A DNA stretch of 64,000 bases from Mesorhizobium tianshanense (GTDB lineage Bacteria; Pseudomonadota; Alphaproteobacteria; Rhizobiales; Rhizobiaceae), in contig NZ_VLKT01000016.1 of NCBI RefSeq assembly GCF_007830515.1, positions 62,001-126,000 of the forward strand, given 5' to 3'. The position numbers and the translations under genes are program-made. The first letter of the stretch is position 1. Every line of letters starts with the position of its first letter. This document shows positions 15,746 to 24,682 of the stretch, piece by piece. The notes under the pieces were generated by a model. It saw only the letters and a program-made list of their open reading frames with translations. It did no database searches and was not told the origin of the DNA.

Positions 15746-16766
15746 ACGCAGCCATCCGCGCTTCGCGGAACGACACCAGTTTCCTGCGGTTCTCGTCCCA
15801 CAGCGCCAGCCTGACGCAGCGCAGGCTCTCGACAAGCGTGACGCGGCCGATTTCGCGCAGTTCCGGGTAATCCCTCAGCACTTCCTGCAGCCGGTAGCAT
15901 GGCACCTTGGCGGAGAGGTGGTGCACGTGGTGGACGCCGATATTGCCGGTGAACCAGTTCAGCACCGGCGGCAGGTCATAATATGAGGAACCGTGCAGCG
16001 CCGCATGCTGGAATTCCCACTCGGAATCCTTTGCCCACTCGGTCTCCTCGAACTGGTGCTGGACGTAGAACAGCCAGATGCCGGCCGAACCGGCGAGGAT
16101 GACGATCGGCAAGTGCACGACCAGGAAGGCGCCAAGGCCGACGAACCAGATGAGGATCGCGGCGATAAGCGCGATGGCGAGATTGGTGGCCATGGATGAC
16201 ACCCAGGGCGTCAGGCCGCCCCGCATCATGCCGACCGGCAACCTCTGCTCGAAAATGAAGAGCCATATGGGGCCAAGTCCGAACATGACCAGGGGATGAC
16301 GATAGAGACGATAGGCAAGGCGGCCTTGCCAGGGCATCTGCCGGTATTCGGCGACGGTCAGCGTCGTGATGTCGCCCATGCCGCGTTGGTCGAGGTTGCC
16401 GGCGCTGGCATGATGGGTTGCGTGAGCGCGCCGCCAGCAGTCATAGGGCGTCAGCGTCAGGACGCCGAGGCTACGGCCAATCCAGTCGTCGACAGTGCGA
16501 TTGGCGAAGAAGGAGCCATGGCCGCAATCGTGCTGGATCATGAAGATCCGCACCAGAAAGCCAGCCGCCGGAAGGATGAGGATCAGCCCCCACCAATGGC
16601 CGTAGGCATAGGCAGCCGAGGACAGTGCCCATAGCGTGGCAAAAGGGATGAGGGTGATGGCAAGTTCAATGGCGCTGCGTCGCCGGTCCGGCGTCTTGTA
16701 GCGCGCCAGGATCTTCAACCAGGCACGTTTGCTGTTCGCCACAGCTTCGGGGGAAATCATGTTCAT
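15744..16766 (-). CDS. Membrane fatty acid desaturase
   Basis: A di-iron acyl-lipid desaturase of the FADS superfamily that introduces a double bond in membrane lipid acyl chains. The three histidine boxes are HDCGHGS, HATHH (with WRRAHATHH context) and HHVHHL. Four or more hydrophobic helices surround them, as expected for an inner-membrane enzyme. The start at 16766 (MNMISPEAV) gives 340 residues; the frame is open 13 codons further and no clear ribosome site distinguishes the choices. Regiospecificity cannot be read. It stands alone, convergent with pfpI. Confidence 0.88.
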   Translation of the reverse strand: MNMISPEAVANSKRAWLKILARYKTPDRRRSAIELAITLIPFATLWALSSAAYAYGHWWGLILILPAAGFLVRIFMIQHDCGHGSFFANRTVDDWIGRSLGVLTLTPYDCWRRAHATHHASAGNLDQRGMGDITTLTVAEYRQMPWQGRLAYRLYRHPLVMFGLGPIWLFIFEQRLPVGMMRGGLTPWVSSMATNLAIALIAAILIWFVGLGAFLVVHLPIVILAGSAGIWLFYVQHQFEETEWAKDSEWEFQHAALHGSSYYDLPPVLNWFTGNIGVHHVHHLSAKVPCYRLQEVLRDYPELREIGRVTLVESLRCVRLALWDENRRKLVSFREARMAA

Positions 16767-16915
16767 CAGAGAGCATAGACGGGCCCTATCGCTGTCGCAA
16801 GGCAAGGCTCACGCAAAGTTACTGCGCGTAATTGTCGCGCGATACGCAAGGTGCCGCAATGCGGAAAGACATGCTTGGGTTCCGGCGGCACGGAACGACG
16901 AGCGCGTGTGTCCGT

Positions 16916-17152
16916 CTATTGCCGGCGGCTATTGGCGGCGACGCTGCTCTCGATGCCGTCCAGGCGGTCGAGCAATTCCCTGAAACGATCGGGAATGTCG
17001 TTCTCCGTCCGGAATGCCGGCAACGCGCGCATAAAGCGCATCGTTGCCTCGGTGCCGAACTGGTGCTTGACGCCGGTCGCGAGCCTTTCACGTCTTTCGT
17101 CATTGTTGCGGGCGCCATTCTTGTTGCGGTCGCCGTTTTTGCGGGTCGTCAT
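16916..17152 (-). CDS. Small conserved-looking hypothetical protein (78 aa)
   Basis: A charged, lysine/arginine/asparagine-rich N-terminus (TTRKNGDRNKNGARNNDER) is followed by a helical segment (MRFMRALPAFRTENDIPDRF, then LLDRLDGIE). There is no membrane segment or signal peptide. The ATG at 17152 is preferred over the open extension because the segment upstream is not protein-like. It is not recognised. It is divergent from grpE and 149 bases upstream of the desaturase gene on the same strand. Confidence 0.5.
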   Translation of the reverse strand: MTTRKNGDRNKNGARNNDERRERLATGVKHQFGTEATMRFMRALPAFRTENDIPDRFRELLDRLDGIESSVAANSRRQ

Positions 17153-17318
17153 TTCAAAATCCTGTGTCGGCTTCGAAACTCCCCCAGTAGGCGAATGGTT
17201 CCACATCGTGGCATCTTGGCAAGCAAAGCCGGCGGTTACAGTAAAATTTGAATTAATATCGAAAGGTCTTCATGATGCGTCGTCAAAGCGCGAGCGGCTT
17301 CTTCGGTATCGCTTGCCC

Positions 17319-17348
17319 CTTGATTTTTGGCCGCCAAACCTCGATATC
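17319..17348 (+). promoter_or_regulatory. Candidate sigma-32 heat-shock promoter of grpE
   Basis: CTTGAT (17319-17324), an 18-base spacer and GATATC (17343-17348) lie 34 bases upstream of grpE. The CTTG and -ATAT- elements with this spacing resemble alphaproteobacterial heat-shock promoters, and the same layout (CTTGAA-18-CATATC) precedes the hsp20 gene in this window. Confidence 0.45.
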
Positions 17349-17382
17349 GGGCACAAATCCACATCATTCGAAATGACGGGAA

Positions 17383-18024
17383 ATGGCGATGAGCGACCAG
17401 GCAAAAGACGAACGCGCGCCCGATGAAGCCGAGACGGCCGAGGCTGTCATCGAACACACGGAGGGCAGCGTCGACGGCGACTATGAAGCGCTTGTGCGGC
17501 TGCTGAAGGAAAACGACGAGTTGAAGGACCGCGCGCTCCGCGTCGCGGCCGAGATGGAGAATCTGCGGCGCCGCACCGCGCGCGACGTGCACGACGCGCG
17601 TGCCTATGCGGTTGCCAATTTCGCCCGCGACATGCTGTCGGTGTCGGACAATCTGCGCCGCGCGCTGGATGCGATCCCGGCAGAGGCCAAGGCGTCGGGC
17701 GATGCCGGCTTCAAGGCGCTGATCGAGGGCGTCGAGATCACCGAGCGCGCCATGCTATCGGCATTGGAGCGGCATGGGGTGAAGAAGCTCGAGCCGGAAG
17801 GCGAGAAGTTCGATCCGAATTTCCACCAGGCGATGTTCGAGGTGCCCAATCCGGAGGTGCCGGCCAACACGGTGGTGCAGGTCGTGCAGCCGGGCTATTC
17901 GATCGGCGAGCGGGTGCTGCGGCCGGCCATGGTCGGTGTTGCCAAGGGCGGTCCCAAGCAGGTGGCTGGTGAAGCGCCGGTCGAGCCAGGGCCGGTGAAC
18001 GAGCAAGCTGAGAAGGATGCGTAA
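17383..18024 (+). CDS. grpE: Nucleotide exchange factor GrpE
   Basis: GrpE releases ADP from DnaK and acts as a thermosensor of the Hsp70 cycle. The protein (213 aa) has an acidic N-terminus, a long coiled coil ([20 protein letters not shown]) and a C-terminal beta domain with the family signature [13 protein letters not shown] and [20 protein letters not shown]. The first ATG at 17383 is used; the second, two codons later, is also possible. hrcA, often upstream of grpE in related genomes, is not here. A heat-shock-like promoter precedes the gene, and its stop runs into the GAGTA hairpin. Confidence 0.95.
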   Translation: MAMSDQAKDERAPDEAETAEAVIEHTEGSVDGDYEALVRLLKENDELKDRALRVAAEMENLRRRTARDVHDARAYAVANFARDMLSVSDNLRRALDAIPAEAKASGDAGFKALIEGVEITERAMLSALERHGVKKLEPEGEKFDPNFHQAMFEVPNPEVPANTVVQVVQPGYSIGERVLRPAMVGVAKGGPKQVAGEAPVEPGPVNEQAEKDA

Positions 18025-18117
18025 GTAAGGGAATAGGGGAGTAGGGCAAAGAGCCGTACCATTCGCGCGGCTTCGTGCTATTTATGCTTACCTAGTCCCC
18101 TACTCCCTTACTCCCCT
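18022..18117. repeat. GAGTA-rich intergenic hairpin, copy A
   Basis: The left arm (about 18025-18046, TAAGGGAATAGGGGAGTAGGG) is complementary to the right arm (about 18096-18116, TCCCCTACTCCCTTACTCCCC), with one mismatch over 16 bases and a roughly 50-base loop. It fills the spacer between grpE and the TRIC gene and ends one base before the latter's ATG. A close copy lies at 26392-26451. Confidence 0.7.
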
Positions 18118-18756
18118 ATGCCCTTGAACCCGATCGAGCTTCTCGACTATGCCGGCGTCGCGGTCTTCGCGGCGACCGGTGCGCTTGCCGCTTCGCGCAA
18201 GCAACTCGACATTATCGGCTTTCTGTTCCTGGCCAGCGTCACCGGCATCGGCGGTGGCACGTTTCGTGACGTCATTCTCAATCTGCCGGTCTTCTGGATC
18301 GCCAATTCCGGCTACGTTCTGATCTGCGCGGTGGTGGCGATGCTTGTCTTCTTCGGGGCGCACCGTCTCGAATCCCGCTGGAAATTACTGCTCTGGCTCG
18401 ACGCTGTTGGCCTCGCCGCGTTTTCGGTGATGGGTGCCGCCAAGGGCCTGGCCGTCACCGGGTCGCCGGTCGTGTCCGTCGTCACCGGCGTGCTCACCGC
18501 CACGTTCGGCGGCATCTTGCGCGACCTGCTGGCCGGCGAACCGTCGGTGCTCTTGAGACCAGAAATCTATGTCACTGCCGCCCTTGCGGGCGCCACCCTG
18601 TTTACAACAGGCGATCTCGCCGGACTGCCGCCGCTCGCATCGGGCCTGGCGGGCTTTGCCGCGGCATTTCTGGTGCGTGGCGGCGCGCTCAAGTTCGGCT
18701 GGGCCTTTCCATCCTACAAGAGCCGCCCCGGTCGGCGGCCGGAAGATATTCCGTGA
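18118..18756 (+). CDS. Trimeric intracellular cation (TRIC) channel family protein, UPF0126
   Basis: A polytopic inner-membrane protein of 212 residues with seven hydrophobic segments in two similar halves. Each half carries the glycine-rich kink motif with a conserved Arg-Asp: GIGGGTFRDVILN near residue 45 and ATFGGILRDLLAGE near residue 135. Bacterial TRIC proteins are homotrimeric monovalent cation channels. Its start codon abuts the GAGTA hairpin, so the hairpin may affect its translation. It converges with olsB. Confidence 0.85.
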   Translation: MPLNPIELLDYAGVAVFAATGALAASRKQLDIIGFLFLASVTGIGGGTFRDVILNLPVFWIANSGYVLICAVVAMLVFFGAHRLESRWKLLLWLDAVGLAAFSVMGAAKGLAVTGSPVVSVVTGVLTATFGGILRDLLAGEPSVLLRPEIYVTAALAGATLFTTGDLAGLPPLASGLAGFAAAFLVRGGALKFGWAFPSYKSRPGRRPEDIP

Positions 18757-18761
18757 GTGGC

Positions 18762-18826
18762 GAATAGTGAGTAGTCAGTAGTGAGGCTTGGATGTCGTGA
18801 TGTAGCTCTCACTACTCACTACTGCC
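18762..18826. repeat. GAGTA-type intergenic hairpin, copy B
   Basis: AGTGAGTAGTCAGTAGTGAG (to 18784) pairs with CTCACTACTCACTACT (from 18808). It lies between the convergent TRIC and olsB stops, where it could act as a bidirectional terminator, although no long T-run follows. Confidence 0.65.
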
Positions 18827-18827
18827 T

Positions 18828-19715
18828 TCATGCGGCAAAACGCTGGGCTTCCCCGCCATAATAGTTGACGTAGCGGGCGCCGATCTCCTTGACCGGCATC
18901 ACCACGAACACGTCGACCGTCGAGAATTCGCGGTCGATGACGCAGCCGTCGCCGATGCGCGCGCCGACGCGCAGATAGCCCTTGACCAGCGGTGGCATTG
19001 CCGCGATCGCGGCCTTGGCGTAGACCGCCTCGATCGGCATCAAATCCATGGAACAGTAGCGCCCGGCGACCGCGCGCACGTCCCAGGCCGAGTTCGTGCG
19101 GCAGTGATGGGCGAGATAGGTCAGCGCTTCGGCATGCGCCGCCGGCACGGTGCCTTGGAACGAGGCGCAACCGGTCATCACGCCGATCCCGTAATGGTTG
19201 ATATAGGCCCAAATACCTTGCCAGAGCGCCTCGATGGTGCGCTTCGAGCGGTATTCCGGCAAGACGCAGGAGCGGCCGAGCTCGAGGAAACGCTGGCCGG
19301 GATGACGGGCGATGAGCTTGGTCAGCTCGAATTCGCCCTCGGAATAGAAGCCGCCGGCCGCAGCCGCGATTTCCTGCCGCAGCAGGCGGTAGGTGCCGAC
19401 AATGCGGCGATGCTCGGGACCGGATAGCGAAGTGTCGAAGACGAGCAAATGATCGCAGAGCGGATCGAAGCGGTCGGCATCGCGGCAATCCTGCGCCTGG
19501 AACAGGTTTTTCCTGGCGCCAAGCTCGTCGTAGAATACCCGGTAACGCACTTCTTGGGCCGCGGCGATCTCAGCCTCGTTGAGGGCGAGCCGCACTTCGA
19601 GGTTGCCGATGCGACCGAGTGATGTGCCTTTTATGACGGCATCGACGTTCCGCCCGACAAGCAATGCGCTGCTGGCGTTCGGCCGAGTGTCACATTCCGG
19701 CATAACTGTATGCAC
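18828..19715 (-). CDS. olsB: L-ornithine N-alpha-acyltransferase OlsB-like (GNAT)
   Basis: OlsB-type enzymes attach a 3-hydroxyacyl chain from ACP to ornithine, the first step of ornithine lipid synthesis. Family signs include LNEAEIAAAQEVRYRVFYDE, the acyl-donor region LELGRSCVLPEYRSKRTIEA and the conserved DCRDADRFDPLCDHLLV. At 295 residues it matches family length. ATG at 19715 is used; an in-frame ATG at 19703 is possible. The second enzyme OlsA is not in the window. It is downstream of the hybrid kinase gene on the same strand, with a 160-base gap, so cotranscription is uncertain. Confidence 0.85.
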   Translation of the reverse strand: MHTVMPECDTRPNASSALLVGRNVDAVIKGTSLGRIGNLEVRLALNEAEIAAAQEVRYRVFYDELGARKNLFQAQDCRDADRFDPLCDHLLVFDTSLSGPEHRRIVGTYRLLRQEIAAAAGGFYSEGEFELTKLIARHPGQRFLELGRSCVLPEYRSKRTIEALWQGIWAYINHYGIGVMTGCASFQGTVPAAHAEALTYLAHHCRTNSAWDVRAVAGRYCSMDLMPIEAVYAKAAIAAMPPLVKGYLRVGARIGDGCVIDREFSTVDVFVVMPVKEIGARYVNYYGGEAQRFAA

Positions 19716-19875
19716 GAGTGATTCTCCTTCGAGCCATCCCTCTTGGCACGGGGATACGGTGTAGGTGCAACAGGATTGTGACAGTACCGTGATACGGCGT
19801 TACGGGCAATACTTCGCCGGCTGGGTAATGCCTGCAACCGGCTATGCAATGTAAGGAAAGGGCGCGACTCGCGGC

Positions 19876-22164
19876 TCAGGCCGCCACCTGGCCCTCGACC
19901 GCTTGGACAAGCGCGTCGGGATCGAGCGGCTTGGTCACGAAGCCGCTGGCGCCATGGGCGAGCACGGCGTGGCGGGTCTTTTCCTGGCTGTCCGCCGACA
20001 GCACCATGATCGGAACCGGCGGTATGGCGGTTTCCTCCTCGTGCCGGCGGATGGCGGCGATGGCGTCCAGCCCGTCCATCACAGGCATGTGCAGGTCCAT
20101 CAGCACCACGTCGAAGCGATGCTTGTGGCCGGTTCCGATGACGGCCTCGACGGCGGCCTTGCCGTTGCCGACCACTTTCACCCGATGCCCGGCCTTCAGC
20201 AGCGTGGCGCGGGCAAGCATGGCGTTGATGTCGTTGTCCTCGGCAATCAGCACGGACAGGCCCTGCTGGCGGAGCCCAATGGCGCGGACCGATGGCGCGC
20301 CGGGCTTTTCCGGCTGCGGTTGGGAGAGGGTGGGTACGCCGCTGGCCAAAAGCACGCGCAGCAACGTCTCGCCGCGCACCGGCCTTGCCAGGAAGGTGGC
20401 GTAGCCGCTGGCGCGGAACTCGCCCAGCATGCCGCGGTCGGTCGGCGCGATCAGCGTGATCGCCTCGCAATCGGCAAAGCCGCTCTGACGAAGGCGCTTG
20501 AGCAACCTGCCGTCGCTGTCTTCCATGGCCGCGTCGACCAGAAGCACGTCGCAGCCTTCGGCGAAGGGGGCTGCCTGGGCGGCGGTCGCGGCCAGATCGA
20601 CCATACCGCCATTGGCGCGGATGGTGCGAGCAATGGCATCCGCCTCGATGGCGTTTCTCGACAGGATCACCGCGCGCCGACCCGACAGCGCGCTCTGGCG
20701 GTTCTGCGACGCTTCGATGGCCGATATTGCGGGGATTTCGAAGACGAATTCCGAACCCTGGCCGAGCCGGCTCGACACCGAAATCGTACCGCCCATGGCA
20801 ATCGCCAGGCGCTTGGAAATGGCAAGACCGAGGCCGGCGCCACCATGCACGCGGGTCGACGTGCCGTCAGCCTGTTCGAATTCGTCGAAGATGCGCTCCA
20901 TGTCGTTCTCGTTCAGGCCGGGACCGGTGTCGGTGACCGTAAAGCATATGTGATCGGTGGTTTCGGTGCGGGCGCGGGCGATGCTCACCAATACGCCGCC
21001 GCTGTCGGTGAACTTGATGGCGTTGCCGATGAGGTTGAGCAGCACCTGCCTGACCTTCCCCGGATCGGCGGTGATCATCTGCGGCACGTCGTGGTCGACA
21101 TGGCAGCCAAGGCCGATGGCCTTGGCGAAGGCGCGCGCCGCTAGGAGTTCGACGACGTTGTCGGCGATCTCGCGCACCGACATTGGCTGCGGTTCGGGAT
21201 CGAAGCGGCCGGCCTCGATCTTGGAATAGTCGAGCAGATCCTCGATCAGTGCCAGCAGCGCGCTGGCCGAGGTCGAGACGGCGCCGACATAGGTCCGTTG
21301 TTCGGGCGAGAGACTGGTATCGGCCAACAGCCTGGCCATGCCCATGATTCCGTTCATCGGCGTGCGGATCTCGTGGCTGACGGTGGCGAGGAAGCGCGAT
21401 TTGGCCTGGCTTGCATATTCGGCTCGCTCACGGGCGGTGATCAGCGACGATTCGGCTTGCTTGCGGGCGGTAATGTCGCGGGCGATGGCGCGATGCGAGT
21501 CAGCGCCGCTCTCCTTGTCGCGCACGGACAGTTCGATCCATGAGAACCAGCGCGGGCCGCTCGGCGTGCTAATGGCGACGTCGGTGGAGCTCAGGCACTC
21601 GTGGTCGGAAAAAGCGGCATCGGGAACGATGCCGACGTCGATGCCGAGTTCGGCCAGGGTCCTGCCGGCAAGGTCGCGCTGTTCGGTTCCGACAAGATCG
21701 GCGAAAACCTTGTTGGCGTACACTATGTGGCCGTCACGATCGCGATGGACGACGAGATCGCCGAGCGCGTCGATCAGCCCGCGAAAGCGTTCCTCGCTCT
21801 CCTGCATCTCCCACATGCGGTCGGCCAGTGTCTCGATCTGGGCGCGGCTGCGAGCCGCGGTCTCGTCGAGCAGAGCGGCTGTGCGGCGCTCAGTGCGCTT
21901 GGCGCGCAGGTGCATGGCAAGACCGGCCATGCCGGTCGCCAAAAGGCCAACGGTGATGAAGATCGGCGCTCCGGTCAGATGCGACAGGCCTGCCAGCACC
22001 ACGACGGCGACGAGCGTCAGGAACGGCAGGCCTTCACGATTGGCGGCGGGCAGTTCCGGCGCCCGCGGCGGCGCGGCGACAAGCTGCCGCCTCGGCGGCT
22101 CCGGGCCGATCCCGTCGACGCTTTCGGCGTTCTCCGTTTCTCTGATGCCGGATTCCGTGACCAT
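19876..22164 (-). CDS. Hybrid sensor histidine kinase with PAS and two receiver domains
   Basis: The order is: cytoplasmic start, two close membrane helices (about 47-85), coiled linker, PAS domain (about 122-235, ERFRGLIDALGDLVVHRD), HisKA with phosphoacceptor H264 (TVSHEIRTPMNG), HATPase (LLNLIGNAIKFTDSGG; later GGAGLGLAISKRLA), a first receiver-like domain and a C-terminal receiver with D690 (VLMDLHMP) and the switch lysine in TKPLD. The first receiver begins VILSRNAIE instead of an acidic pair and ends in LARPV, so it is probably degenerate. No partner regulator is adjacent. The signal is unknown. Confidence 0.9.
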   Translation of the reverse strand: MVTESGIRETENAESVDGIGPEPPRRQLVAAPPRAPELPAANREGLPFLTLVAVVVLAGLSHLTGAPIFITVGLLATGMAGLAMHLRAKRTERRTAALLDETAARSRAQIETLADRMWEMQESEERFRGLIDALGDLVVHRDRDGHIVYANKVFADLVGTEQRDLAGRTLAELGIDVGIVPDAAFSDHECLSSTDVAISTPSGPRWFSWIELSVRDKESGADSHRAIARDITARKQAESSLITARERAEYASQAKSRFLATVSHEIRTPMNGIMGMARLLADTSLSPEQRTYVGAVSTSASALLALIEDLLDYSKIEAGRFDPEPQPMSVREIADNVVELLAARAFAKAIGLGCHVDHDVPQMITADPGKVRQVLLNLIGNAIKFTDSGGVLVSIARARTETTDHICFTVTDTGPGLNENDMERIFDEFEQADGTSTRVHGGAGLGLAISKRLAIAMGGTISVSSRLGQGSEFVFEIPAISAIEASQNRQSALSGRRAVILSRNAIEADAIARTIRANGGMVDLAATAAQAAPFAEGCDVLLVDAAMEDSDGRLLKRLRQSGFADCEAITLIAPTDRGMLGEFRASGYATFLARPVRGETLLRVLLASGVPTLSQPQPEKPGAPSVRAIGLRQQGLSVLIAEDNDINAMLARATLLKAGHRVKVVGNGKAAVEAVIGTGHKHRFDVVLMDLHMPVMDGLDAIAAIRRHEEETAIPPVPIMVLSADSQEKTRHAVLAHGASGFVTKPLDPDALVQAVEGQVAA

Positions 22165-22273
22165 ACGAAATCCTTGCCAGACAGAGATTATGGAAAATTG
22201 CGGCTGATCGTTCGAATTTTAGCGGTCGCGCGGTTTTGGCTTTGTTTCGTGCAAAAACTGCAGACGACGGAGT

Positions 22274-23263
22274 TCACATGTCCACCACCACGCGACCGCG
22301 GATCTTGCCGTCGACGATGTCGTGCGCGGCGTCGATGATGCCGTCGAAACCGATGGTCGTGGACAGGCTGGCAAGCTTGTGGAGGTCAAGGTCCGTACCG
22401 ATGCGGCGCCACGCTTCCAGGCGGACCGCCTTCGGCGCCATCACCGAATCGATGCCGAGCAGCGAAACGCCGCGCAAGATGAACGGCGCGACGCTCGTCG
22501 GCAGATCCATGCCGCCGGCCAGGCCGCAGGCGGCGACGGCGCCGCCATAGGAGGTCATCGAAAGGACGTTGGCCAGCGTATGGCTGCCGACCGCGTCGAC
22601 GCCGCCGGCCCAGCGTTCCTTGGCGAGCGGCCTTGCCGGCTGGGCAAGCTCGTCACGCGCAATCACTTCCGCGGCGCCCAGGTCGATCAGATAGGGGCTT
22701 TCGGCGCTGCGGCCGGTCGAGGCGATGACATGGTAGCCGAGGCTGGACAGGATCGAGACCGCGACCGAGCCGACGCCGCCGGCAGCCCCCGTCACCACCA
22801 CCGGGCCGCGATCGGGCACGATGCCATGCCGTTCCAGCGCGATGACGCAAAGCATGGCGGTGTAGCCAGCGGTGCCGATCGCCATGGCATCATGCGGGCT
22901 CATGCCCTGGGGCAGCGGCACCAGCCAGTCGCCCTTGACGCGGGCACGCTCGGCATAGGCGCCAAAATGCGTCTCGCCGACGCCCCAGCCGTTCAGAATG
23001 ACCTTGTCCCCCTTGCGCCAGTCGGCATGGGAGGACGAGACGACCGTGCCGGCGAAATCGATGCCCGGCACCAGCGGCCAGCGGCGGATCACCGGCGCCT
23101 TGCCTGATATGGCGAGGCCGTCCTTGTAGTTCACCGTCGTCGCCTCGACGGCGACGGTGACATCGCCTTCCATCAGGTCGTCCTCGGTGAGGTCGGTCAC
23201 CGCGACCGACTGCTTCTTCTCGGTGTCGCGCGAAACGAGGATGGCTTTGAAGGTTTCGGGCAT
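22274..23263 (-). CDS. acuI: MDR-type oxidoreductase, AcuI/YhdH acrylyl-CoA reductase family
   Basis: A zinc-free medium-chain dehydrogenase/reductase (329 aa). The nucleotide-binding loop is [20 protein letters not shown], and the family-typical [17 protein letters not shown] and [12 protein letters not shown] are present. In DMSP- and propionate-related metabolism AcuI reduces toxic acryloyl-CoA to propionyl-CoA; other members are quinone reductases. The start ATG at 23263 is chosen because the open extension upstream is not conserved in character. A stop-to-gene spacing of 52 bases separates it from lspA upstream. Confidence 0.85.
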   Translation of the reverse strand: MPETFKAILVSRDTEKKQSVAVTDLTEDDLMEGDVTVAVEATTVNYKDGLAISGKAPVIRRWPLVPGIDFAGTVVSSSHADWRKGDKVILNGWGVGETHFGAYAERARVKGDWLVPLPQGMSPHDAMAIGTAGYTAMLCVIALERHGIVPDRGPVVVTGAAGGVGSVAVSILSSLGYHVIASTGRSAESPYLIDLGAAEVIARDELAQPARPLAKERWAGGVDAVGSHTLANVLSMTSYGGAVAACGLAGGMDLPTSVAPFILRGVSLLGIDSVMAPKAVRLEAWRRIGTDLDLHKLASLSTTIGFDGIIDAAHDIVDGKIRGRVVVDM

Positions 23264-23315
23264 GTTTTCTCCTCGGGCTTTTCGAATGGGCACTGTATGG
23301 CGGTGGAAGGTCAGG

Positions 23316-23816
23316 TCAATCGCTTGAGGGCTTGGCCTCGCGCCGCCAACCGATGAGTTCGTCGAAGACGACCAGCACCGCGCCGACCGCGATGAACGCG
23401 TCGGCGAGGTTGAAGATGGCAAAGGACCATACCGGAGTATGGAACAGGATGTAGTCGATCACGTGGCCATAGGTGGCGCGGTCGAGCAGATTGCCGAGCG
23501 CGCCGCCGACGATCAGTGCAAAGCCAATGCGGGTAAGCACGTGGCCGGGCGGCGTGCGGGCCGCGAGATAGAGCACGAAAGCGACGACGAAAGCGGCGAT
23601 GACCACCAGGCCGGTGTCGCCGAACGACGAAAACATCGAGAAGGCAATGCCGGTGTTGTAGGTGCGATACAGTGCCAGGAACGGCACGAGATCGACCTTT
23701 TCCTGAAAGGCGAGGCCGGTCTCGACTAGGTGTTTCACCCACTGGTCGAGCGCTATCGCCGCAGCGACCAGCAGGGCGTAAGGGAACCATGATTTTGCCG
23801 TTTGGGATTTCACCAT
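23316..23816 (-). CDS. lspA: Lipoprotein signal peptidase LspA
   Basis: Signal peptidase II cleaves prolipoproteins after lipidation in the inner membrane. Four hydrophobic helices are present. The catalytic aspartates lie in [15 protein letters not shown] and [11 protein letters not shown]. At 166 residues it is of standard size. The ATG at 23816 is used; a GTG at 23828 would overlap the preceding stop as GTGA and is equally possible. The first codons lie in an imperfect 15-base tandem repeat (about 23797-23830). It is last in a three-gene group with two RNA methyltransferases. Confidence 0.92.
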   Translation of the reverse strand: MVKSQTAKSWFPYALLVAAAIALDQWVKHLVETGLAFQEKVDLVPFLALYRTYNTGIAFSMFSSFGDTGLVVIAAFVVAFVLYLAARTPPGHVLTRIGFALIVGGALGNLLDRATYGHVIDYILFHTPVWSFAIFNLADAFIAVGAVLVVFDELIGWRREAKPSSD

Positions 23817-23824
23817 TTGGGATG

Positions 23825-24682
23825 TCACGGTTTGGCGTCCTCCGGGGCAAGTTTCAGCGCATCGCGCCGGATCTCGAACAGCATGATGCCGGTGGCCACC
23901 GCGAGATTGAGCGAATCGGCGCGGCCGGCCTGCGGAATCCGCAGCAGCCTGTCGCAGCTTTCGGCCAGGCTGTCGGGCAGGCCCTGCTGTTCGTTGCCCA
24001 TCATCAGCAGCACCGGGCCTCTGGAAAAATCGACCGAACGGTAGTCGACCGCGCCCTTCAGATGCGTGCCGGCGACGAGGCCGGGAAAGCTTTTTCGCCA
24101 TGCGAGGAAGGTGTCCGGCGTCGCCCTGGCGACCGGCACGGCGAAGATCGAGCCCATCGTGGCGCGCACGGTCTCCACTGAAAACGGGTCGGTGGTCTCG
24201 CCGACCAGGATGACGCCCTTGGCGCCGACGGCATCGACGGTGCGGATGACGGTGCCGAGATTGCCAGGGTCGCGCACGCGGTCGAGCGCCACCCAGACAT
24301 CGCTTTTCTGAGCACGGATGTCTTTCAGCGGCAGGAACTTCTGCGAAAAGATGCCGACCACCATTTGCGGGTTGTCGCGACGGGTGATGGCGACGAGCAC
24401 TTTTTCCGAAACTTCGAGCACGGTGCCGCCGGCGGCAACCGTGCGCGCCGCGACCTTTTCGACCGCCGCATTGCCGCGTCCGGCCTTGGCGAAGACCAGC
24501 GTCCTGATCGACCAGCCGAGATCGAGCGCGTCGATCACCAGCTTCAGCCCCTCGGCCATGAAGGCGTTCTGCTGGTCGCGGAATTTCTTCAGCGCGAGCG
24601 CCTTGATGTCCTTGACCAGCGGGTTGGCAAGGCTGGTGACCTCTTTCACTTGCCCTGGCGAGCCGGCGTGCCGATCGCTCAT
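23825..24682 (-). CDS. TrmH/SpoU family RNA 2'-O-methyltransferase
   Basis: A SPOUT-class SAM-dependent RNA ribose methyltransferase. The N-terminal substrate-binding domain (KEVTSLANPLVKDIKAL) leads into the knotted catalytic domain with the three SpoU motifs: DRVRDPGNLGTVIRT, LLMMGNEQQGLPDSL and IPQAGRADSLNLAVA. It resembles RlmB/TrmH-type 23S rRNA enzymes; the exact target is not decidable. Its ATG directly follows the upstream methyltransferase stop (TGAATG), so translation is coupled. It is 285 residues long. Confidence 0.9.
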   Translation of the reverse strand: MSDRHAGSPGQVKEVTSLANPLVKDIKALALKKFRDQQNAFMAEGLKLVIDALDLGWSIRTLVFAKAGRGNAAVEKVAARTVAAGGTVLEVSEKVLVAITRRDNPQMVVGIFSQKFLPLKDIRAQKSDVWVALDRVRDPGNLGTVIRTVDAVGAKGVILVGETTDPFSVETVRATMGSIFAVPVARATPDTFLAWRKSFPGLVAGTHLKGAVDYRSVDFSRGPVLLMMGNEQQGLPDSLAESCDRLLRIPQAGRADSLNLAVATGIMLFEIRRDALKLAPEDAKP

